64,000 bases of DNA from an uncultured Roseburia sp. GTDB taxonomy: Bacteria; Bacillota; Clostridia; Lachnospirales; Lachnospiraceae. Below are positions 17,112 through 24,566 of the stretch, in pieces (position 1 is the first letter of the stretch; every line of letters starts with the position of its first letter). Location of the stretch: assembly GCA_947088675.1 (NCBI GenBank), contig CAMUHN010000004.1, positions 28,905 through 92,904 on the forward strand. Reading direction: 5' to 3'. The translations under genes were made by a program, and so were the position numbers. The notes beneath the pieces are model-generated. The model was not told the origin of the DNA, made no database searches, and was given only the letters and a program-made list of their open reading frames with translations.

Positions 17112-18132
17112 GACAAAAAATGCAGTCGGCCATATTTTGTGCCACGATGTAACGCAGATTATCCGGGGCGTGACAAAGGACGCTGTGTTTCGAAAAGGCC
17201 ACATTATTACGGAGGAGGATATCCCTGTACTTCTTGGTATCGGAAAGGATCACATTTACGTTTGGGAAAATGACAGTACAATGCTCCATGAAAACGACGC
17301 AGCGAATCAGTTGTATGAACTGTGTAAAAATAAGCATATTTATCATGGAGAGGTAAAAGAAGGAAAAATAGAGGCGTTTGCGGACTGTGACGGACTGTTT
17401 CAGACAGACAGACAGAAACTCTTTCGCATCAATTCTTTCGGGGAGATGATGATTGCCGCAAGGCATGGAAATACGCCGGTTCGAAAAGGGGATAAGCTTG
17501 CGGGGATGCGTATTATTCCGCTGCTGATCAAAAAGGATAAAATGGAGCGGGCAAAGACGGCCTGCGGCGGAGGGCCGATTTTTTCGGTCAAACCGTTTTT
17601 AAAGAAAAAAGCGGCAGTTCTTGCGACCGGAAATGAGATCTATTATAACAGGATCACCGATACGTTTACGCCGGTTGTGATGGATAAATTAAAAGAGTTT
17701 GGGGCCGAAATCATTTTTCAGGAAGTATTTGACGATCATCCGGAAAAAATAACTGCCGGTATCCTCAGAGCGATTGCAGGCGGAGCGCAGCTTGTTGTCT
17801 GTACCGGCGGTATGAGCGTCGATCCCGATGATAAGACGCCTCTTGCCATAAAGAATACAGGGGCGGATATTGTCACCTACGGAGCGCCTGTACTGCCGGG
17901 AGCGATGTTTATGCTCTCTTATTTTCGTGCGAAAGACCGGACGGTCCCGATTATGGGGCTGCCGGGATGCGTTATGTACGCAAAGCGCACCGTTTTTGAC
18001 CTGGTGCTGCCGAGAATTATGGCGGACGATCCGATTACGGCAGAAGAAATTGCGATGCTCGGAGAAGGCGGTTTATGCTTATCCTGTGAAGTCTGCCGTT
18101 TTCCGGACTGCGGATTTGGAAAAGGCTGGTGA
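17098..18132 (+). CDS. MoeA-like molybdopterin-binding protein with Cys-rich tail
   Basis: 344 residues. The MoCF/MoeA fold holds AVLATGNEIY and the molybdopterin loop VVCTGGMSVDPDD, followed by GAPVLPGAMFML and IMGLPGCVMYAKRT. It resembles clostridial shortened MoeA-type proteins and probably takes part in Mo insertion or cofactor transfer. The end CLSCEVCRFPDCGFGKGW carries four cysteines, which could bind a metal or FeS cluster; classical MoeA lacks this. It overlaps moaC and its stop is one base from the moaA start. Confidence 0.85.
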   Translation: MKQIETKNAVGHILCHDVTQIIRGVTKDAVFRKGHIITEEDIPVLLGIGKDHIYVWENDSTMLHENDAANQLYELCKNKHIYHGEVKEGKIEAFADCDGLFQTDRQKLFRINSFGEMMIAARHGNTPVRKGDKLAGMRIIPLLIKKDKMERAKTACGGGPIFSVKPFLKKKAAVLATGNEIYYNRITDTFTPVVMDKLKEFGAEIIFQEVFDDHPEKITAGILRAIAGGAQLVVCTGGMSVDPDDKTPLAIKNTGADIVTYGAPVLPGAMFMLSYFRAKDRTVPIMGLPGCVMYAKRTVFDLVLPRIMADDPITAEEIAMLGEGGLCLSCEVCRFPDCGFGKGW

Positions 18133-18133
18133 A

Positions 18134-19096
18134 ATGAACGACCGTTATGGAAGAACGATAAATTATATGAGAATTTCCGTCACCAAAAGCTGTAATCTAA
18201 GCTGCAGATATTGTATGCCGCCGGGAGAGCAGCGTGAGGTTTCCGAAAAACTGTTATCGGATTCGGAAATTTTTTGCGTGGCAAAAGCTGCTGCAGCGCT
18301 TGGGATTACGCAGTTTAAACTGACCGGGGGAGAGCCGCTGTTACGTCCGGGGATTGTGCGGCTTGCCGCGGCAATCAGGGCGTTTCCTGACACGACGGCC
18401 GTCACAATTACGACGAACGGCGTTCTGCTTGCCGGATTTGCAAAAGAGTTAAAGGAGGCAGGCGTAGATGCGGTAAACGTCAGCCTGGATACGCTTGATC
18501 CGTCTTACTTTCAATGGCTGACCGGACATGCCGCATTGGAACAGGTGACAGCGGGGATAGAGACTGCGCAGTCGGCGGGCCTTTTTGTCAGATTAAATGC
18601 AGTGTGGGGCCGGCAGTCGGATGGCAGAGAGCTGGTTCGTTTTGCACAGCAGAGAGGGCTTATCCTTAAGTTTATCGAGATGATGCCGGTCGGATATGGA
18701 AAAAATTTTGTTTCGGAGGAAAAGACGGATCTGATTTCGTTCCTGCAGGAACACTATGGTAAGGCGCAGCGCATAGATCAGCTCAGTTTTGGGGCAGGTC
18801 CTGCCGCATATTACAGGTTTGAAAAACTGCGTCATCCGATCGGACTGATACGTGCAGTCAGTCATCCTTTTTGCGAAACCTGCAACCGGATTCGGCTGAC
18901 AGCGGAAGGGAAGCTGAAACTGTGCCTTTCCTATCGGGATGGCGTCGATTTGCGGGAAGCATTAGAGCGCGGCGCCGGTGAGCGGGAACTGATCCGGATG
19001 ATGGAACAGGCGATTTATGAGAAACCGAAAAAACATAGTTTTCTGGAACCGGAAAAGATCACGGAACAGGGAGCTATGATTTCAATTGGAGGTTAG
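18134..19096 (+). CDS. moaA: GTP 3',8-cyclase MoaA
   Basis: Radical SAM enzyme for the first step of molybdenum cofactor synthesis. 320 residues. SCNLSCRYC gives the N-terminal CxxxCxxC cluster, and TGGEPLLRPG and TITTNGVLL follow. The C-terminal cluster is in PFCETCNRIRLT plus KLCLS. The end ISIGG is the Gly-Gly tail needed by the family. ATG 18134 is chosen because the protein then opens MNDRYGRTINYMRISVT as is normal. The stop TAG is partly supplied by the inserted repeat; without it the gene would end GGA GGT TGA with the same protein. Confidence 0.97.
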   Translation: MNDRYGRTINYMRISVTKSCNLSCRYCMPPGEQREVSEKLLSDSEIFCVAKAAAALGITQFKLTGGEPLLRPGIVRLAAAIRAFPDTTAVTITTNGVLLAGFAKELKEAGVDAVNVSLDTLDPSYFQWLTGHAALEQVTAGIETAQSAGLFVRLNAVWGRQSDGRELVRFAQQRGLILKFIEMMPVGYGKNFVSEEKTDLISFLQEHYGKAQRIDQLSFGAGPAAYYRFEKLRHPIGLIRAVSHPFCETCNRIRLTAEGKLKLCLSYRDGVDLREALERGAGERELIRMMEQAIYEKPKKHSFLEPEKITEQGAMISIGG

Positions 19097-19243
19097 TGTG
19101 AGAAGAACTTCTAAAACTCACGCCAGCGGGCGTTTCGCTAAGAAGTTCTAAGTCTCACACCAGAGAATCCCAAAAACACGCCATGTATGGCGTTGGATTC
19201 TCCGCGCAGATATGAGTCGCAGCGAAGCTGCGGCATGGAGGTT
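19088..19243 (+). mobile_element. structured intercistronic repeat, copy 2 (candidate small mobile element)
   Basis: A 142-bp body (19095-19236) lies between direct repeats GGAGGTT (19088-19094 and 19237-19243). Hairpin 1: GTGTGAGA/TCTCACAC (19096-19103/19153-19160) and AGAACTTCT/AGAAGTTCT (19104-19112/19141-19149), with a 3-nt bulge at the same place as in copy 1, and an inner hairpin ACGCC/GGCGT (19120-19124/19129-19133). Hairpin 2: GAGAATCC/GGATTCTC (19163-19170/19195-19202), with an extra inner stem ACGCCAT-GT-ATGGCGT not found in copy 1. Hairpin 3: GTCGCAGC-GAA-GCTGCGGC (19216-19234). The second GGAGGTT is the ribosome site of the next gene. Confidence 0.75.
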
Positions 19244-19247
19244 GAAA

Positions 19248-20699
19248 GTGGGGACAGTGAAAGCGGTCTGTATCAGTGAGAAGAGGGGTACGAACAAGAC
19301 GCCGGTGGAATGGGCAGATTTTGTGGAGAACTGGGGCATCCGCGGGGATGCGCATGCAGGAAACTGGCACAGGCAGGTCAGCCTGCTGTCTTTCGAAACA
19401 ATACAGGCATTCCGGGAGCGCGGAGCGGAGGTTGACTACGGGGCGTTTGGTGAAAATCTGGTGATAGAGGGATATGATTTTGCCCGTCTGCCGCTCGGTA
19501 CCAGAGTTTTGTGCGGGGAAGTGCTGCTCGAAATCACGCAGATCGGTAAAGAGTGCCACAGCCACTGTGAAATTTATAAAAAGATGGGCGAATGCATTAT
19601 GCCGACGCAGGGCGTATTTGCCGTCGTTTTAAAAGGCGGACGAATTGCTGTGGGGGAGAGGGCAGCGTGTATTCCTCCAAATCTTTTTGGGACGATTGCA
19701 AGCCGTCCAAAAGATGCGGACTGTGTGCTTGCGACTGTTATCGAAGGGCGAAATGCCGGGGAACAGGCGCTTTGGATAGATCGTGTTTTGCGTTTTTGCA
19801 GTTCCCCTGACGCTTTTTTTTCGAAACACGCACAGCAGTTTTATGATGCAGAAAAAAGCGGACTGATTTCGATGGATGGCCGCAGCGTTTTCTGTGAAAA
19901 AATTGGAGGCAGGAAGAATCTGGTTGTCTGCGGTGCAGGCCATGTCTCTGTGCCGATCATCGCATTGGGAAAACGTCTCGGTTTTTTTGTCACGGCAATC
20001 GATGACCGGGAATCGTTTGCACAGACTGCAAAAGCAGCCGGCGCGGATGAGGTGTGCTGTGAGTCATTTGAGACGGCGCTAAAGCGGGTGGACAAAAGCC
20101 GCGACACTTATTTTGTGATTGTGACAAGAGGGCATCAGTATGATATCGGGTGCCTGCGTATCGCTGTAAAAAAGGCGCATGCCTATATCGGAATGATGGG
20201 CAGCAGAACGCGCGCAGACGCTGTGAAAGAGCAATTGCGCACAGAGGGCGTGCCGGAGCAATTGTTAAAGCAGATTCATGCGCCGATTGGACTTGCAATC
20301 GGCGCAGAGTCGCCGGAGGAAATAGCCATATCTGTGATGGCCCAGATCATTTGGACAAAGAACCGGGAAAAGAGAATCGGAACTTACGATGCCATGCTTT
20401 TGGCTTATCTGACCAGAGAAAAAGGGGAGGGGAAAGAGATGGCGCTCTGTACGATCGTGGAAAAACACGGCTCTGCTCCGCGGGAAGTCGGAACGAAAAT
20501 GCTGGTCTTAGAAGACGGCAGCCTGGTCGGAACGATTGGAGGGGGAGCGGCGGAGCATGAAATCCGCCGGGAAGCGCTTACGTTACTCCAAAAGGGCGGA
20601 TCATTCGTTCAAAAGAGGCTGCAGCTGACTGCAGATGATGCGGCAGGGCAGGGGATGGTATGCGGCGGTACGATACTTGTAATTCTGCAAAAAATATAA
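19248..20699 (+). CDS. MOSC domain-XdhC fusion protein, molybdenum enzyme maturation
   Basis: 483 residues. Residues 1 to about 145 are a MOSC domain (WGIRGDAHAGNWHRQVSLLS; GAFGENLVIEG; GKECHSHCEIY). From about 224 there is an XdhC Rossmann domain (LVVCGAGHVSVPI; IVTRGHQYDIGCL; AYIGMMGSRTR), and from about 400 an XdhC/CoxI domain (CTIVEKHGSAPREVGTKML; GTIGGGAAEHEI). In usual XdhC proteins the CoxI part comes first, so the order here is swapped. It likely sulfurates or delivers molybdopterin to a hydroxylase. GTG 19248 has GGAGGT 5 nt upstream; an upstream in-frame ATG (19212) lies inside the repeat and is an artefact. Confidence 0.88.
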   Translation: MGTVKAVCISEKRGTNKTPVEWADFVENWGIRGDAHAGNWHRQVSLLSFETIQAFRERGAEVDYGAFGENLVIEGYDFARLPLGTRVLCGEVLLEITQIGKECHSHCEIYKKMGECIMPTQGVFAVVLKGGRIAVGERAACIPPNLFGTIASRPKDADCVLATVIEGRNAGEQALWIDRVLRFCSSPDAFFSKHAQQFYDAEKSGLISMDGRSVFCEKIGGRKNLVVCGAGHVSVPIIALGKRLGFFVTAIDDRESFAQTAKAAGADEVCCESFETALKRVDKSRDTYFVIVTRGHQYDIGCLRIAVKKAHAYIGMMGSRTRADAVKEQLRTEGVPEQLLKQIHAPIGLAIGAESPEEIAISVMAQIIWTKNREKRIGTYDAMLLAYLTREKGEGKEMALCTIVEKHGSAPREVGTKMLVLEDGSLVGTIGGGAAEHEIRREALTLLQKGGSFVQKRLQLTADDAAGQGMVCGGTILVILQKI

Positions 20700-20797
20700 T
20701 ACGATACCAGAGCCGAAAGTTTATGTCCATTGCGCTGACAGGAACAGGCATGAACTTTTGACCCGTAAAACGGAAAGAGAATGGGAGGGAGAAAAGA

Positions 20798-21406
20798 ATG
20801 GGATCTGTCAAAGATAAATTGCACACAGGAGAATTATATCTGCCGCAGGATCAGGAACTGATGGCGGAACAGTTAAAACTACAGGATCGTCTGTACGAAT
20901 ATAATCTGTTAAAACCGTCTCAGACGAAAGCGCGGGAGGCAATGCTGCATGAAATTCTTGCAGAATGCGGGGACGGCTGTTATGTCGAGGCGCCGTTTTA
21001 TGCAAATTTTGGCGGCAGCCATGTGCATTTTGGAAATTATGTCTATGCCAATTACCATTTGACGATGGTGGACGATACGCATATCTATGTGGGCGACTAT
21101 ACGATGTTCGGCCCGAACGTGACGATTGCCTCGGCGGCGCATCCGATTGAACCAAAGCTGAGGGAGGAACTGTACCAGTATAACAGGCCGGTTCATATCG
21201 GAAGAAACTGCTGGATTGGCGCCGGAGCGGTTGTGGTTCCGGGCGTTACAATCGGAGATAACACCGTAATCGGCGCCGGCAGCGTGGTTACAAAAGATAT
21301 ACCGGCAAATGTGGTGGCGGTTGGAAATCCGTGTCGTGTGCTTCGTGAAATCGGAGAAGAGGACAGGAAGAAATGGGCATGGGAAATCGAAAACCGACAA
21401 AAATGA
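20798..21406 (+). CDS. sugar O-acetyltransferase (LacA/Maa type)
   Basis: Acetyl-CoA-dependent left-handed beta-helix enzyme, 202 residues. The N-terminal Mac domain is EKL-like (LYLPQDQELMAEQL). NFGGSHVHFGNYVYANYHLT, MFGPNVTIASAAHPI (catalytic His) and RNCWIGAGAVVVPGVTIGD are hexapeptide-repeat signatures. It acetylates a free sugar such as maltose, glucose or galactoside. GGGAGG precedes ATG 20798. A terminator follows. Confidence 0.92.
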   Translation: MGSVKDKLHTGELYLPQDQELMAEQLKLQDRLYEYNLLKPSQTKAREAMLHEILAECGDGCYVEAPFYANFGGSHVHFGNYVYANYHLTMVDDTHIYVGDYTMFGPNVTIASAAHPIEPKLREELYQYNRPVHIGRNCWIGAGAVVVPGVTIGDNTVIGAGSVVTKDIPANVVAVGNPCRVLREIGEEDRKKWAWEIENRQK

Positions 21407-21412
21407 TGAAAG

Positions 21413-21451
21413 AAAAGGGAATGGCTGCTTGTTTTAAGACCATTCCTTTTT
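21413..21451 (+). terminator. intrinsic terminator after the acetyltransferase gene
   Basis: AAAAGG-G-AATGG pairs with CCATTCCTTTT with one bulged base, then T. Confidence 0.75.
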
Positions 21452-21519
21452 GTTAAGCAGTTGATCATTTGTTTTGAAAAAGCGTGTTAAAATTTTGCCA
21501 ATGTGGGATAATAGGAACA

Positions 21520-23058
21520 ATGGACAGGAAAGCAAGCGAAGAAAATCATATTTATATAGCGATCGACCTGAAATCTTTCTACGCTTCGGTAGAATGCGTA
21601 GAGCGTCAGCTTGATCCTCTGACAACGAATCTGGTGGTTGCGGACGCCGGGCGGACAGAAAAGACAATCTGTCTTGCCGTTTCGCCGTCGCTAAAAGCAT
21701 ACGGGATTTCCGGACGGGCAAGGCTGTTTGAGGTAATACAGAGAGTGGAAGAGGTCAACAGGGAGCGGAGAAACCGCGCGCCGGGACGGCAGTTTGTCAG
21801 CGCTTCCTATGATGCGAAAGAGCTTTTGCGGCATCCCGAATTTTCGGTTTCGTATGTGATTGCGCCGCCGCGTATGGCTTTTTATATCGAATACAGTACG
21901 AAGATTTATGATATCTATTTAAACTATATTGCGCCGGAGGATATGCACGTCTATTCCATTGACGAGGTTTTTCTGGATGTCACGCATTATCTGAATATTT
22001 ACCGCATGGAGCCAGAAGAACTTGCGTCAAAGATTATCGCAGATGTTTTAACAGAGACGGGGATTACGGCGACGGCGGGAATCGGGACAAATCTGTATCT
22101 GTGCAAGGTTGCGATGGATATTCTGGCAAAGCACGCTTCCCCCGACTCCAATGGAGTGCGTATCGCCAGGCTGGACGAGATGAGTTACCGAAGATTACTG
22201 TGGAACCATACGCCGCTTACCGATTTCTGGAGAGTCGGGTATGGCTATCAGAAAAAACTGCATGAGGCAGGAATCTACACCATGGGGGATATCGCAAGAT
22301 GTTCTCTTGGCGGTCCAAACGATTATCGGAATGAGGATATGTTATACCGGATGTTTGGAGTGAATGCCGAACTTCTGATTGATCATGCATGGGGGTATGA
22401 GCCAGTCACGATAGAACTGATCAGGGCCTATAAACCGCAGAGCAGCAGCCTTTGTTCCGGACAGGTTCTGCCGTATCCCTATGATTTTGAAAAGGCAAAA
22501 CTGGTGGTGCGGGAAATGGCGGAACTGCTCTCGCTTGACCTGGTCGAAAAGAAACTGGTGACAGACCAGGTGGTTTTAACGATCGGGTATGACAGGGAGA
22601 ATTTAACCAGGCCGGAACAAAAAAATAATTATGACGGAGAGGTTACGCTGGACCGATATGGAAGAAAAGTGCCGAAACATGCGCATGGTTCGGTTAATCT
22701 GGAACGACTGACTTCTTCCTCGCATTTGATTACGGAAGCGGTTATCGGCCTTTATGAGCGCATCGTAAACGAAGGACTGTGGATTCGCCGTATTACGCTG
22801 ACGGCAAACCATGTTGCGGATGAAGCGCAGCAGAGAGAGCCGACGTTTGAGCAGCTGGATTTGTTTACCGATTATCAGGCAGTAGAAAAAAAACGAAGGG
22901 AAGAGGAGGCAAAGATTGCCAAAGAGCGGAAGCTCCAGGAGGCCATGCTGGCAGTGAAAAAAAAGTACGGAAAAAACGCTGTGTTAAAAGGAATGAACCT
23001 GCAGGAGGGCGCTACGGCGATCAAACGCAATGATCAGATCGGAGGGCACCGTGCGTGA
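21520..23058 (+). CDS. Y-family DNA polymerase (UmuC/DinB/UvrX type)
   Basis: Error-prone lesion-bypass polymerase, 512 residues. IAIDLKSFYASVEC and YSIDEVFLDVT carry the catalytic acidic residues; TATAGIGTNLYLCKVAMD and the little-finger region follow. It has a long, charged C-terminal tail (about 440-512) rich in Lys and Glu, longer than in DinB and like the UvrX/UmuC group of Firmicutes. ATG 21520 has AGGA close upstream and gives the usual N-terminus. The stop overlaps the yolD-like start by 4 nt (GTGA), so the two are translationally coupled. Confidence 0.92.
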   Translation: MDRKASEENHIYIAIDLKSFYASVECVERQLDPLTTNLVVADAGRTEKTICLAVSPSLKAYGISGRARLFEVIQRVEEVNRERRNRAPGRQFVSASYDAKELLRHPEFSVSYVIAPPRMAFYIEYSTKIYDIYLNYIAPEDMHVYSIDEVFLDVTHYLNIYRMEPEELASKIIADVLTETGITATAGIGTNLYLCKVAMDILAKHASPDSNGVRIARLDEMSYRRLLWNHTPLTDFWRVGYGYQKKLHEAGIYTMGDIARCSLGGPNDYRNEDMLYRMFGVNAELLIDHAWGYEPVTIELIRAYKPQSSSLCSGQVLPYPYDFEKAKLVVREMAELLSLDLVEKKLVTDQVVLTIGYDRENLTRPEQKNNYDGEVTLDRYGRKVPKHAHGSVNLERLTSSSHLITEAVIGLYERIVNEGLWIRRITLTANHVADEAQQREPTFEQLDLFTDYQAVEKKRREEEAKIAKERKLQEAMLAVKKKYGKNAVLKGMNLQEGATAIKRNDQIGGHRA

Positions 23059-23513
23059 ACGAAAAAGAAATTCATAAATATGACGATATCATGAATCTGC
23101 CGCATCATGTGTCAAAATATCATCCCAGAATGGCTCTGTCAGACCGTGCGGCGCAGTTTTCACCGTTTGCAGCTCTGACCGGTCACGAGGATGCGATCAG
23201 GGAGACGGGAAGGCTGACCGAGCAGTTTAGGCAGCCGGACGAGGAAACAAGGGAACAGATGGATGCCTGTCTTAGGGCTGTCATCGAACATATCACAGAG
23301 ATGCCGCAGATAGAGGCAGTCTGTTTTAAACCGGATGCCAGAAAGAGCGGCGGCAGCTATCTTACCTGCCGCGGCCGGGTAAAAAAAGTTGACCTGTATA
23401 ACAGAAAGGTTATATTTCTTGACGGAACGCAGATACCGCTTTCGCTGCTGGTTTCATTGGAGTTTTACAGGGACGGAAAGGAATACGATGGAGGGATTGC
23501 AGAAAATGAATAA
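23055..23513 (+). CDS. YolD-like family protein
   Basis: 152 residues. KYDDIMNLPHHVSKYHPRMA, then LSDRAAQFSPFAALTGHEDA, are the conserved opening of YolD-like proteins (PF08863), which are nearly always next to a Y-family polymerase and are thought to control it. The C-terminal half is a small beta domain ending in DGTQIPLSLLVSLEFYR. GTG 23055 is used, with GGAGGG at 23041-23046. Confidence 0.9.
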   Translation: MNEKEIHKYDDIMNLPHHVSKYHPRMALSDRAAQFSPFAALTGHEDAIRETGRLTEQFRQPDEETREQMDACLRAVIEHITEMPQIEAVCFKPDARKSGGSYLTCRGRVKKVDLYNRKVIFLDGTQIPLSLLVSLEFYRDGKEYDGGIAENE

Positions 23514-23694
23514 TGCCGGAATCATGAAAACTGCCATGGGCGAATTTAGCGATATACAGGAATATATGGCGCTGGCCAAAAAAGAGAATGCGAAAGAAAC
23601 ATATGCCAAACTGAAAAAGAAATATCTTTTTCTGAAAGCTCTGCTTCACAATCTGGACGTAAATCTGGCGGATATTGATGAGATAAAGGAATAG
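23506..23694 (+). CDS. small hypothetical protein in the Y-polymerase operon
   Basis: 62 residues, Lys/Ala/Leu-rich and probably all-helical (EYMALAKKENAKETYAKLKK, continuing to LHNLDVNLADIDEI). It overlaps the end of the YolD-like gene by 8 nt, and GGAGGG (23490-23495) precedes ATG 23506; an in-frame ATG at 23488 would add six residues. No family recognised. Its place suggests a third part of the same repair operon. Confidence 0.65.
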   Translation: MNNAGIMKTAMGEFSDIQEYMALAKKENAKETYAKLKKKYLFLKALLHNLDVNLADIDEIKE

Positions 23695-23760
23695 CGGAAA
23701 TCTGAGAGTGGGAAAATCTCATTCGCAAAGCGAAAACAAATGGAATCCGGAGGGGTTGCA

Positions 23761-24438
23761 GTGGAACATATTTTAATAATCGAAGACGAAAAAGATGTCA
23801 ACAGACTGCTTGCGCAGACCTTAAAGGAAGAGGGCTATAGGACGACGTCAGCGTTTGATGGAATGGAAGGGCTTCATATGGCGGAAAACGGAGCGTTTGA
23901 CCTGATTATGCTTGATCTGATGCTGCCATATTTCAGCGGGGACGAGGTGCTTCGCAGGCTGCGTGAAAAATGCGATACGCCTGTGATTGTTATTTCTGCC
24001 AGAGATATGGTGCGCACAAAGATTGATCTTTTAACGCTGGGAGCCGACGATTATATTACAAAGCCGTTTGATCTTGGTGAAGTGGTGGCCAGAGTCGTCT
24101 CCAATTTAAGGCGGTGCAGGAAAGAAGAGTCGGCAAAGCAGCTTACATATGGAAATCTGGTGCTTGACAGGGAGGCCAAAACCATATCCGCAGAGGAGAC
24201 AAAGCTTGATTTGACAGCAAAGGAATATCGGATGATGGAGCTTTTCCTGGAGCATCCAAACAAAGTATTTTCAAAAGCAAATCTGTATGAGACGATCTGG
24301 GGCGGCGAGTATCTGGGAGACGACAATGTCATTAAGACGCATATCAGCAATCTGAGGACAAAGTTAAAAGCGTATGGGTATGAGAATTATATCGAGACTG
24401 TCTGGGGACTTGGATATCGTCTGAACAAAAATCCGTAA
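23761..24438 (+). CDS. OmpR-family response regulator
   Basis: 225 residues. The receiver domain has IIEDEKDVN (acid pocket), the phosphate-accepting Asp52 in MLDLMLP, VISARD and YITKPFD. The C-terminal winged helix reads LTAKEYRMMELFLEHPNKVF and ends VWGLGYRL. GTG 23761 sits 4 nt after GGAGGGGTT; an in-frame ATG at 23740 has no such site. It is the first gene of a regulator-ABC-permease-kinase module. Confidence 0.93.
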   Translation: MEHILIIEDEKDVNRLLAQTLKEEGYRTTSAFDGMEGLHMAENGAFDLIMLDLMLPYFSGDEVLRRLREKCDTPVIVISARDMVRTKIDLLTLGADDYITKPFDLGEVVARVVSNLRRCRKEESAKQLTYGNLVLDREAKTISAEETKLDLTAKEYRMMELFLEHPNKVFSKANLYETIWGGEYLGDDNVIKTHISNLRTKLKAYGYENYIETVWGLGYRLNKNP

Positions 24439-24440
24439 AA

Positions 24441-24505
24441 CTTTACAGTTTCTTTACCATTTTTTTATTTTTCCTGACAATTTCCAAACATTTGCCGACT
24501 ATACT
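24441..24505 (+). promoter_or_regulatory. candidate response-regulator operator and promoter of the ABC operon
   Basis: Two CTTTAC half-sites (24441-24446 and 24452-24457) are 11 bp apart, one helical turn, as expected for an OmpR-type dimer. A -10-like TATACT lies at 24500-24505, with no good -35 at the right distance, which fits an activated promoter. Confidence 0.5.
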
Positions 24506-24566
24506 TCTTATCGAAAGCAGTAACAATAGAAAAATAGTTCAGACAGATAAGGAGGAGCAGTATTTT

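Noticed and set aside
17870-18133. 5' extension of the moaA frame into the MoeA-like gene
   Set aside because: The extra 88 residues have no MoaA similarity and overlap a conserved gene; the natural start is at 18134.
20700-20797. Possible riboswitch before the acetyltransferase gene
   Set aside because: Only a loose AAAGTT/AACTTT pairing can be drawn; it matches no class I know.
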